Notes: generated from the letters alone by a model not told the origin. A stretch of DNA of 5,016 nucleotides from Coleofasciculus sp. S288 (GCA_020216575.1 JAIUYC010000428.1:1-5016), one strand, 5' to 3'; shown: positions 1-5,016, counted from the first letter of the stretch. Translations and numbers: made by a program.

Positions 1-1
1 G

Positions 2-103
2 ATTGCTAGTCTTTTTATTGCTATTCCCTCCATTACTGGACTGAGCAGGCGATCGCATCGACAAGCTGATTCTACAACTGCCATACAAGCAAATACCCTA
101 TAA
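2..103 (+). CDS. possible 3' end of an upstream gene, product unknown
   Basis: One forward frame is open from the window edge to a TAA at 101-103 and would give 33 codons. The other two forward frames hit stops early (TAG at 7-9 and TGA at 40-42). The predicted peptide starts with a hydrophobic run (LFIAIPSITG) and ends with a polar tail, so it could be the end of a membrane-anchored protein. It is too short to assign to a family. The tail would end 31 bases before the next start codon, and its stop lies inside the TATAAT box of that gene. It could equally be non-coding upstream DNA. Confidence 0.3.
   Translation: MASLFIAIPSITGLSRRSHRQADSTTAIQANTL
49..56. repeat. HIP1 octamer GCGATCGC, copy 1
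   Basis: This is an exact HIP1 palindrome. HIP1 is greatly over-represented in many cyanobacterial genomes, and four copies in 5 kb is far above chance for an 8-mer. It is the main taxonomic marker in this window. Confidence 0.9.
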
Positions 104-104
104 T
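99..104 (+). promoter_or_regulatory. -10-like box upstream of the binding-protein gene
   Basis: A perfect TATAAT lies 30 bases before the ATG at 135. No good -35 hexamer sits at the normal 16-18 bp spacing; the best match I see is TCTACA at 71-76, which is too far away. Cyanobacterial promoters often have weak -35 boxes. The box also contains the stop codon of the open frame ending at 103. This is a candidate promoter from sequence only. Confidence 0.4.
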
Positions 105-134
105 GCGGGCATGCGCTTATAGGATATAAGCCTC

Positions 135-1574
135 ATGCCTCAAAAAAAAGAATCTCTCGTCCTTTTGATGTCTCTAATGATCACCATTCTTTTAGTCTGG
201 ATGGGGTTAGGATGGCTGACGAAACGTTCCGAGAATGTATGGGATTCATTGGTGAGCGATCAAAATGGAGCGAATGGGACGCTCACGAATGCGGATCGAC
301 AGCAAGCCATCGTCAATCGCCTGAGTACAGGTGAAACAATCTTGATTCCGGGGGCAGATTCCTCCCACAAGCAAGCAGGCGTGGCAGCATTGGCGGCTGG
401 AAATGACGAGCAAGCGATCGCTCACTTTGAAGCCGCTCTTCAGGAAAATCGTAACGATCCGGAAGCTTTAATTTATCTCAATAATGCCCGTATCGGTCAA
501 CAAAAAGCTTATACAATTGCCGCCGTTATCCCCAGCAGTGGTTCTAATCCGAATAACGCCCTAGAAATGTTGCGGGGATTTGCTCAGGCACAACATGAAG
601 TCAATCGATCCGGTGGAATCAACGGAGTGCCGCTGAAGGTGTTGATTGCCGATGATAGCGACAATCCAGAAATTGCCACTCAGATTGCCACTACCTTAGT
701 TCAAAACCCTGATGTTTTAGCAGTAACGGGTCATTGGACTAGCGATGTCAGCTTGGCAGCAGCATCTGTCTATGATTCGAGCAAACTTGTCTTCATTGCT
801 CCCGTCAGCACCACCGTTAAACTTTCCAATCTTAGCCCTTATGTTTTTCGGACAACGATTAATAATTACACAGGTGCTAGAGCGTTAGCAAATTACATGC
901 TAACCAAGTTGCAACGCCAAAAAGTAGCTATTTTCTTCCTGCCTAAAGTAACTTATAGCCAAGAACTCAAGTCAGAATTTGCGGCAGCGGTTTCCTTAGG
1001 AGGAGGCGAAGTCGTCGCTGAATTTGATTTGTCCGATCCGGGTTTTAGTGCGGCTCATAGCGTTAAACAGGCAACTGAGCGGGGAGCAGAGGTACTGATG
1101 CTAGCAACGAACAACACTGCTGTAGACAAAGCATTGCAAGTTGTTCAAGTGAATAATAAACGGTTGGGTGTTCTGGGAGATGTGGCAAACTTGTACACCA
1201 GCAAAACTCTAGAAGTAGGTGGACACGCAGCGGATGGCATGGTTATGGCAGTACCTTGGCATATTGAGGGAAATTCGCAGTCTACCTTTCCTCATCAGTC
1301 TAGACAGCTATGGGGCGCTGATGTGAACGGAGTTACAGCCATGTCCTACGATGCACTACAGGCTTTAATCGCAGCCTTGAAACGTAATCCTACTCGCGCT
1401 GGAATCCAGCAAGCGCTTTCGGCCTCAGATTTTTCTGCGATGGGGAGTGCTAAAGCTATGCGGTTCTTGTCTTCAGGAGATGTCAATTCCCCCGTTCAAA
1501 TGGTGAAAGTCAGTCCTGCTAACCCCTCTCGCTCTGGTACGGGTTACGATTTTGTTCCCGTATCTTTACGTTAA
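135..1574 (+). CDS. membrane-anchored ABC-type branched-chain amino acid receptor-like binding protein
   Basis: This 479-residue protein is expected to bind a small ligand, amino-acid-like by family, on the outer face of the cytoplasmic membrane. Residues 7-28 form one hydrophobic segment (SLVLLMSLMITILLVWMGLG...). There is no lipobox cysteine, so it is probably anchored by an uncleaved signal-anchor. Residues 52-72 (RQQAIVNRLSTGETILIP) are a conserved linker, and 79-117 form a TPR-like helix pair (GVAALAAGNDEQAIAHFEAAL, then NDPEALIYLNNARIG). The type I periplasmic-binding fold (Leu/Ile/Val receptor family) runs from about 126 to 460, with landmarks EMLRGFAQAQHEVN, GGINGVPLKVLIADD and AVTGHWTSDVSLAA. 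A weak AGGA at 121-124 supports the ATG at 135. No permease or ATPase gene lies in the window, so it looks like an orphan receptor. From memory, this anchor-linker-receptor layout is common in cyanobacteria, but the ligand is unknown. Confidence 0.88.
   Translation: MPQKKESLVLLMSLMITILLVWMGLGWLTKRSENVWDSLVSDQNGANGTLTNADRQQAIVNRLSTGETILIPGADSSHKQAGVAALAAGNDEQAIAHFEAALQENRNDPEALIYLNNARIGQQKAYTIAAVIPSSGSNPNNALEMLRGFAQAQHEVNRSGGINGVPLKVLIADDSDNPEIATQIATTLVQNPDVLAVTGHWTSDVSLAAASVYDSSKLVFIAPVSTTVKLSNLSPYVFRTTINNYTGARALANYMLTKLQRQKVAIFFLPKVTYSQELKSEFAAAVSLGGGEVVAEFDLSDPGFSAAHSVKQATERGAEVLMLATNNTAVDKALQVVQVNNKRLGVLGDVANLYTSKTLEVGGHAADGMVMAVPWHIEGNSQSTFPHQSRQLWGADVNGVTAMSYDALQALIAALKRNPTRAGIQQALSASDFSAMGSAKAMRFLSSGDVNSPVQMVKVSPANPSRSGTGYDFVPVSLR
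414..421. repeat. HIP1 octamer, copy 2, inside the receptor gene
   Basis: An exact GCGATCGC lies within codons for the TPR-like helix (Q-A-I-A-H, residues 93-97). Confidence 0.85.
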
Positions 1575-1636
1575 GCGACTTCCAAAAAATAAATTATCCC
1601 AACACCAGCCTTGGGTGATAGCGAAGTTTAGCGCAC

Positions 1637-1696
1637 GGGCGGGTTTTGTATTCAGCTTATCGGGAAAGTTCACTGATTTAATCCCTAAACCCGCCC
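1637..1696. repeat. GC-rich inverted repeat of cyanobacterial dispersed-repeat type
   Basis: GGGCGGGTTT at 1637-1646 is matched perfectly by AAACCCGCCC at 1687-1696, with 40 bases between them. The right arm continues into CCTACA. The decamer CGCCCCTACA at 1692-1701 recurs exactly at 4288-4297 in the other intergenic spacer. From memory, GGGCGGGTTT...AAACCCGCCCCTACA units are scattered through filamentous cyanobacterial genomes. The unit could act as a mobile repeat or as a transcript hairpin, but a 40-base loop makes a simple terminator unlikely. Confidence 0.6.
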
Positions 1697-1714
1697 CTAC
1701 AAGGACATTTTTTT

Positions 1715-1808
1715 ACAGGACTTACGCCAAGAAAGTCTCTAAACCACCATTCGTAGGGACTTTGGTATCGTGTCCCTACAATATGTAGCGTCTGTGCGTA
1801 AGTTCTGT
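1715..1808. mobile_element. candidate MITE-like element, 94 bp
   Basis: Near-perfect 13-bp terminal inverted repeats bound this unit: ACAGGACTTACGC at 1715-1727 and GCGTAAGTTCTGT at 1796-1808, which pair at 12 of 13 positions. An inner perfect 8-bp inverted repeat, GTAGGGAC at 1753-1760 and GTCCCTAC at 1772-1779, would fold as a second stem. There is no coding capacity. The flanks are T-rich and show no clear target-site duplication, so transposition is inferred from architecture alone. A non-autonomous element moved in trans by a related transposase is the most likely reading. A plain structured spacer is the alternative. Confidence 0.45.
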
Positions 1809-1849
1809 TTTATAGCAACGGACACATCGCTTAGGAAAAACGAACTTTG

Positions 1850-1878
1850 GTAAAGACGTTCCACCGGAACGTCTCTAC
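1850..1878. repeat. 13-bp hairpin repeat (GTAAAGACGTTCC/GGAACGTCTCTAC)
   Basis: The arms 1850-1862 and 1866-1878 pair at 12 of 13 positions around a three-base loop (ACC); the inner 9 bp are perfect. No T-run follows on either strand, so it is not a canonical terminator. It sits inside weaker outer pairs: TTAGGA at 1831-1836 with TCCTAA at 1893-1898, and GCAAC at 1815-1819 with GTTGC at 1910-1914. The 1815-1914 region may therefore be one folded unit. From memory, the GTAGAGACGTTCC motif recurs in cyanobacterial intergenic DNA. Confidence 0.55.
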
Positions 1879-1896
1879 TAAATTTATATATGTCCT

Positions 1897-1912
1897 AACC
1901 GCCTTGGCGGTT
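1897..1912. terminator. small hairpin at the 3' end of tex, possible terminator
   Basis: AACCGCC at 1897-1903 pairs with GGCGGTT at 1906-1912 around TT, and forms a CUUG-type tetraloop on the plus strand. It starts three bases beyond the tex stop codon, where a tex terminator would be expected. On the minus strand only AT-rich sequence follows, with no real U-run. On the plus strand it is followed by GCTTTATTT. It may work in both directions between these convergent genes, or it may be a short dispersed repeat. Confidence 0.4.
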
Positions 1913-1915
1913 GCT

Positions 1916-4177
1916 TTATTTGGAAATCCCTCTATTAAACTTTGCTTTTAAATCCTTGAGCGTTGGTGATGATTGCTTTTGTGGAGAGCTTGAGTTTTGG
2001 CTGCTACGCCCACTATTGGCTTGAGCGGATGACTTCATCGAGAGGCTGATTCGCTTTAATTGTTCGTTGACTTCTAGCACTCGCACCTTAACGACTTGTC
2101 CCACCTTGACAATTTTCTTCGGATCGTCAACAAAGTGGTCAGCTAATTGTGAGATATGCACCAATCCATCTTGATGCACGCCAACATCAACAAATGCGCC
2201 AAAGTTAGCCACATTCGTTACAATTCCTTCGAGTTCCATGCCTTCTTTGAGGTCTGTAATTTCCTTGACCCCTTCTTTAAACGTGGCATACTTAAACTCG
2301 GCGCGTGGGTCTCTACCTGGCTTTTCGAGTTCGCTGATAATATCGCGTAAGGTGGGTAAGCCGATGGTATCGGTGACGTATTTTTTCAAATCCATCGACT
2401 TGAGGCGATCGGGGACTTGTGTTATCTGAGTTAAGGGGACGTTGAGATCGGAGGCAATTGCTTTCACCACCGGATAACTTTCAGGGTGAACGGCAGTATT
2501 ATCCAATGGGTTATCACCACCGCGAATTCTCAAGAAACCCGCCGCTTGTTCAAAGGCTTTTGGGCCTAACTTCGGCACTTTCAGGAGTGCTTTGCGATTT
2601 TTAAATGCGCCGTTTTCGTTGCGATAGGTGACAATATTTTTAGCAACGGTTGGCGACATGCCAGAGACGAAGGTGAGGAGTTCTTTCGAGGCAGTGTTAA
2701 GGTCTACACCGACATAGTTCACACAACTTTCTACCGTCTCATCCAGCTTCTTCTTAAGCAGCTTTTGGTCAACATCGTGCTGGTACTGACCCACACCTAT
2801 CGATTTTGGATCGATTTTAACCAATTCCGCCAAGGGGTCTTGCAAGCGACGCCCAATACTAATCGCACCTCGAACGGTTATATCTAGGTTAGGAAATTCT
2901 GCGATCGCAACATCACTAGCAGAATAAATCGACGCGCCCGACTCGTTCACCATCACCTTAATCGGTTTTCGCTCGATCGTTTGCAGCACGTCCGAGATGA
3001 ACTCATCCGTCTCACGGGAAGCTGTACCATTCCCAATCGCAATGAGCTGAATGTTATATTTCTCAATCAGGTTTTTGACAATTTTGGCAGCCTCTTGGCG
3101 CTGTGCAGCAGCTTGATGTGGGAAAATAGCCTGATACTCTAGGAATTTCCCTGTCTCATCCAAGACAGATACCTTACAACCCGTCCGAAATCCTGGGTCA
3201 ATTGCTAACGTCGGCTTCATTCCCGCCGGTGCAGACAGCAGAAGTTCGCGCAGATTGGTTTCAAATGTCTTAATTGACTCGATATCCGCATAGGCTTTTC
3301 TATCGGCACGAACTTCGGTAGTCAAGGAGGTTTTCATCAGGCGGTTGAACGCATCCTTAATCATCCCCCGATAAAAGTCTCGGACTGCTGGAATCTTGGT
3401 GCGAATTTCTTCTGATTCCAGGTAAGACAGAACGAAGGCTTCATCAAAGGAGAGTTCCACGTTCAATATGCCTTCTGTCTCACCTCGGAGTAATGCCAGC
3501 ATATTATGAGGCGCAATATCTTTTACCCTAATCTGAAAGTTCCGATACATCTCAAATTTGGTAGAACCTTCGGGATAATCCTCTTTAATCCGGGAGACAA
3601 ATACGCCGTCTTTGAGAAAGTAGTCTCGCAAGTAGGCACGCCATTCAGCTTTTTCAGAAACTTCTTCTGCCAGGATATCGGACGCACATTGGAGTGCATC
3701 CTCCGCCGTCTTAACTCCCTTCTCTTCAGAAATGTAGTTTGCCGCCTCTTCCTCCAAGGATGCAGGCTTGGCATTGGGACGGTTTAGGGACTTGATGAAC
3801 TCTGCCAGGGGTCCTAAGCCTTTTTCCCTAGCTGTTGTCGCTCTTGTGCGCCGCTTCGGTTTGTAGGGAAGATAAAGGTCTTCGAGTTCGTTTTTCTGCA
3901 AGCAAGATTCAATCTTGGCTTTCAGCTCATCTGTCAGTTTACCTTGAGACGCGATCGCATCCAAAATTGACGCTTTCCGTTCTTCTAGCTCACTCAGGTA
4001 AGTATAGCGGTCAGACAGGTCGCGGAGTTGGATTTCGTCAAGGGAACCGGTTCGCTCTTTGCGGTAACGAGCAATGAAGGGAATGGTTGCACCTTCAGCA
4101 AACAAGGAAAGAGCGTTTTCCACCTGAAAGGGTTTGAGGGAAAGCTCTTGTGTGAGGACTTGAGGAATGTTCAGCAT
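1916..4177 (-). CDS. tex: Tex/YhgF family S1 RNA-binding transcription factor
   Basis: Tex is a conserved cytoplasmic nucleic-acid-binding protein, related to the core of eukaryotic Spt6 and linked to transcription and RNA metabolism. At 753 residues the gene is full length for the family (roughly 720-790). The N-terminal helical Tex domain carries IPFIARYRKERTGSLDE (32-48) and YLPYKPKRRTRAT (102-114). A YqgF/RNase H-like domain starts at AIDPGFRTGCK (325-335) and includes IAIGNGTASRETDEF (379-393) and VNESGASIYSASDVA (410-424). A conserved stretch, RRLQDPLAELVKIDPKSIG, spans 443-461. Helix-hairpin-helix motifs lie at about 485-555 (VGVDLNTAS...VPKLGPKAFEQAAGFLRI) and an S1 domain at about 644-714 (GIVTNVANFGAFVDVGVHQDG). 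The tail 715-740 is rich in Ser and Gln and ends in a basic stretch, LKDLKAKFNRG. The ATG follows an in-frame TAA with no other start between, and no Shine-Dalgarno is visible. Tex YqgF domains are generally considered non-catalytic, and I claim no nuclease activity. Confidence 0.96.
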   Translation of the reverse strand: MLNIPQVLTQELSLKPFQVENALSLFAEGATIPFIARYRKERTGSLDEIQLRDLSDRYTYLSELEERKASILDAIASQGKLTDELKAKIESCLQKNELEDLYLPYKPKRRTRATTAREKGLGPLAEFIKSLNRPNAKPASLEEEAANYISEEKGVKTAEDALQCASDILAEEVSEKAEWRAYLRDYFLKDGVFVSRIKEDYPEGSTKFEMYRNFQIRVKDIAPHNMLALLRGETEGILNVELSFDEAFVLSYLESEEIRTKIPAVRDFYRGMIKDAFNRLMKTSLTTEVRADRKAYADIESIKTFETNLRELLLSAPAGMKPTLAIDPGFRTGCKVSVLDETGKFLEYQAIFPHQAAAQRQEAAKIVKNLIEKYNIQLIAIGNGTASRETDEFISDVLQTIERKPIKVMVNESGASIYSASDVAIAEFPNLDITVRGAISIGRRLQDPLAELVKIDPKSIGVGQYQHDVDQKLLKKKLDETVESCVNYVGVDLNTASKELLTFVSGMSPTVAKNIVTYRNENGAFKNRKALLKVPKLGPKAFEQAAGFLRIRGGDNPLDNTAVHPESYPVVKAIASDLNVPLTQITQVPDRLKSMDLKKYVTDTIGLPTLRDIISELEKPGRDPRAEFKYATFKEGVKEITDLKEGMELEGIVTNVANFGAFVDVGVHQDGLVHISQLADHFVDDPKKIVKVGQVVKVRVLEVNEQLKRISLSMKSSAQANSGRSSQNSSSPQKQSSPTLKDLKAKFNRGISK
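2901..2908. repeat. HIP1 octamer, copy 3, inside tex
   Basis: An exact GCGATCGC falls in the tex codons for VAIAEF (residues 423-428), just after the VNESGASIYSASD motif. Confidence 0.85.
3951..3958. repeat. HIP1 octamer, copy 4, inside tex
   Basis: An exact GCGATCGC falls in the tex codons for DAIAS (residues 73-77), in the N-terminal helical domain. Confidence 0.85.
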
Positions 4178-4311
4178 CGGAGGTATGGTCAGTTAGCTTC
4201 TATCTAGGATAATCAGCTATTCGTTCAACCATGGTACTGATTCGCTCTAGTTCAGCTAGTTTTCTGCGATCGTACTCATGACTCAGACGCCCCTACACAA
4301 CATACCGCTTC

Positions 4312-4344
4312 AGATCCCCGACTTCTTAGAGAAGTCGGGGATCT
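4312..4344. repeat. perfect 15-bp palindromic hairpin in the tex-mntA spacer
   Basis: AGATCCCCGACTTCT at 4312-4326 and AGAAGTCGGGGATCT at 4330-4344 are exact reverse complements around a three-base TAG loop. No T-run follows on either side, so a standard terminator is unlikely. From memory, AGATCCCCGACTT...AAGTCGGGGATCT is a dispersed palindromic repeat in cyanobacteria. It lies between two divergently transcribed genes and could insulate them or block read-through. Its last base is the first base of a TATAAT box. Confidence 0.75.
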
Positions 4345-4349
4345 ATAAT
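4344..4349 (+). promoter_or_regulatory. -10-like box upstream of mntA-hepT
   Basis: A perfect TATAAT lies 47 bases before the mntA ATG and shares its first base with the 15-bp palindrome. A -35 element at normal spacing would fall inside the palindrome (ACTTCT at 4321-4326), which is a poor match to TTGACA. If this is the real promoter, the repeat has supplied or displaced part of it. Confidence 0.35.
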
Positions 4350-4381
4350 CGCTAAAATTGCTGTAATAGATACTAGCGATT
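4347..4381. promoter_or_regulatory. candidate operator: 8-bp inverted repeat before mntA
   Basis: AATCGCTA at 4347-4354 is the exact reverse complement of TAGCGATT at 4374-4381, with a 19-base spacer. It overlaps the -10-like box and covers the expected start of transcription, ending 15 bases before the mntA ATG. Its position fits a repressor site for toxin-antitoxin autoregulation. MntA has no obvious DNA-binding domain, so the binding factor is unknown and the site is speculative. Confidence 0.25.
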
Positions 4382-4396
4382 TCCGGATATTGAGTC

Positions 4397-4690
4397 ATGA
4401 AATCATTAGAAGAAATCAAAGAAAAGCTGCTTCAATACAAGCCTATTATCCAAGAAAAGTATAAAGTCAGTGAGTTAGGTATATTTGGTTCTTATGTCCG
4501 GGGAGAACAAACTGAGGACAGCGATGTTGATGTTCTTGTAGAATTTTCCGAAATTCCCGGATTACTCAAGTTTATTGATTTGGAAAATTATCTCGCTGAT
4601 AACATCGGCATTAAAGTAGACTTAGTTCGTAAAGGCGCACTAAAGTCGAAAATAGGACAGCGGATTTTGTCAGAGGTCATCTATCTATGA
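4397..4690 (+). CDS. mntA: MntA-type minimal nucleotidyltransferase antitoxin
   Basis: This 97-residue protein has the usual length of a minimal nucleotidyltransferase (MNT) antitoxin. The family signature GSx10DxD is intact: G31-S32 (LGIFGSYVRGE), then D43 and D45 (SDVDVLVEF). A third metal-binding acidic residue follows at D75 (GIKVDLVRKG). In characterised HEPN/MNT pairs this enzyme transfers AMP from ATP to a tyrosine in the HepT active-site motif and so silences the toxin. The gene overlaps hepT by four bases (ATGA), which implies coupled translation. The ATG at 4397 has only a weak upstream GGATA at 4385-4389. Codon use is visibly more AT-rich than in tex or the receptor gene, in line with horizontal transfer of such modules. 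All catalytic residues appear present. Confidence 0.9.
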   Translation: MKSLEEIKEKLLQYKPIIQEKYKVSELGIFGSYVRGEQTEDSDVDVLVEFSEIPGLLKFIDLENYLADNIGIKVDLVRKGALKSKIGQRILSEVIYL

Positions 4691-5016
4691 CTAGAACATT
4701 AAGAGAATATCTTCAGGATATTTTAGATTATGTTAACACAATTGAGAATCTGGTCAGTGGGATGTCTTTTGAGGAGGTAACGAGAGATAAAAAAACTCTC
4801 CTAGCTGTGATGATGGCTTTTACCATTATTGGTGAAGCTACAAAGGGCATCCCTCAATCATTTAGAAATCAATATCCCCATGTCCCCTGGAAAAGTATGG
4901 CAGGAATGAGAGATAAGGTAGTACATGAATATTTTCAAGCAGATTTAGATGTTCTTTGGCAAACTATACAAAATGACATTCCTCAATCAAAATATTTAAT
5001 TGAGGAATGTCATTTT
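4687..5016 (+). CDS. hepT: HepT-like HEPN ribonuclease toxin (DUF86), open at window end
   Basis: The frame is open from the ATG at 4687 to the last base and gives 110 residues without a stop. HepT proteins are usually about 110-140 residues, so little is probably missing. It carries the helical HEPN core (LREYLQDILDYVNTIE near the start, FTIIGEATKGIP at 45-56, YPHVPWKSMAGMRDK at 63-77). The catalytic motif Rx4HxY is intact: R75, H80 and Y82. In studied pairs HepT is an RNase (a tRNA 3' end target has been reported) and the motif tyrosine is AMPylated by MntA. AGAGGT at 4672-4677, inside mntA, is a good ribosome-binding site at suitable spacing. The last six codons come from one arm of an 18-bp inverted repeat, so the C-terminus should be treated with caution. 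Confidence 0.88.
   Translation, partial: MTRTLREYLQDILDYVNTIENLVSGMSFEEVTRDKKTLLAVMMAFTIIGEATKGIPQSFRNQYPHVPWKSMAGMRDKVVHEYFQADLDVLWQTIQNDIPQSKYLIEECHF
4970..5016. repeat. perfect 18-bp inverted repeat at the window end
   Basis: AAAATGACATTCCTCAAT at 4970-4987 and ATTGAGGAATGTCATTTT at 4999-5016 are exact reverse complements around an 11-base AT-rich loop. Both arms are read as hepT codons. The right arm ends on the final base of the window and may extend beyond it. It ends in TTTT, so on the transcript it would be a stem closed by A-U pairs. It may be a terminator-like hairpin at the hepT 3' end, the edge of an inserted repeat, or a fold-back artefact at a contig end. Confidence 0.85.

Noticed and set aside
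1..84. Minus-strand open frame from an ATG at 82-84 to the window edge
   Set aside because: It has only 28 codons, no ribosome-binding site and no recognisable sequence. The forward frame ending at 103 is the slightly better candidate.
1552..1788. A 78-codon forward open frame starting inside the receptor gene's 3' end
   Set aside because: It runs through the inverted-repeat units, has no ribosome-binding site, and its peptide shows no domain-like pattern. It is most likely a chance frame across repeats.
1637..1912. CRISPR array or tRNA gene in the repeat-rich spacer
   Set aside because: There are no regularly spaced direct repeats, only unrelated inverted repeats. No cloverleaf with a T-arm consensus is visible.
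2156..2429. Two overlapping forward open frames (2156-2350 and 2238-2429) antisense to the tex S1 region
   Set aside because: They are opposite a strongly conserved coding sequence and have no initiation signals or recognisable product.
3506..4077. Open frames at 3506-3787 (+), 3523-3774 (-) and 3835-4077 (+) inside tex
   Set aside because: All lie in alternative frames of the Tex N-terminal domain, which is unbroken and conserved. Their peptides look like frame-shifted translations of it.
4178..4185. ACCTCC directly upstream of the tex start on the minus strand
   Set aside because: It looks like a Shine-Dalgarno in the wrong orientation: it is the anti-Shine-Dalgarno sequence itself and cannot pair with 16S rRNA. 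The start codon choice rests on the upstream stop instead.
1916..5016. Idea that Tex and the HepT RNase form one RNA-processing or defence system
   Set aside because: The genes are divergent, separated by a repeat-bearing spacer, and tex is a conserved housekeeping gene. Nothing in the sequence links their functions.
4690..5016. A truncated or degraded hepT
   Set aside because: The frame is open throughout and the catalytic motif is intact. The lack of a stop codon is explained by the window edge.

Overview
The window comes from a cyanobacterium, probably a filamentous or otherwise repeat-rich one. The palindrome GCGATCGC (HIP1, the cyanobacterial hallmark octamer) occurs four times in 5 kb. 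The spacers carry hairpin repeats of the kind scattered through cyanobacterial genomes. The first gene has an N-terminal architecture I associate with cyanobacterial orphan receptors.

Layout. Positions 2-103 may hold the last codons of an upstream gene. A promoter-like TATAAT at 99-104 precedes a membrane-anchored periplasmic binding protein of the branched-chain amino acid receptor family (135-1574, +). It converges on tex, a conserved RNA-binding transcription factor (1916-4177, -). The 341-bp spacer between them has no convincing gene. It is a compact island of inverted repeats: a GC-rich pair, a MITE-like 94-bp unit, a long hairpin and a small hairpin next to the tex stop.

Upstream of tex, a 219-bp divergent spacer holds a perfect 15-bp palindrome, a TATAAT that abuts it and a small inverted repeat that could be an operator. 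These lead into a two-gene toxin-antitoxin operon. mntA (4397-4690) is a minimal nucleotidyltransferase antitoxin and hepT (4687 to the window end) is a HEPN ribonuclease toxin. They overlap by four bases (ATGA), and both diagnostic motifs are intact.

The window ends inside hepT, exactly on the outer edge of a perfect 18-bp inverted repeat. This could be a real hairpin at the 3' end of the gene or a fold-back assembly artefact.

How the genes relate: only mntA and hepT form a clear functional unit, in which MntA is expected to inactivate HepT by adding AMP to a tyrosine. The receptor and tex look like separate transcription units. I see no previously undescribed multi-gene system here. The least explained parts are the terminal inverted repeat and the structured spacers.
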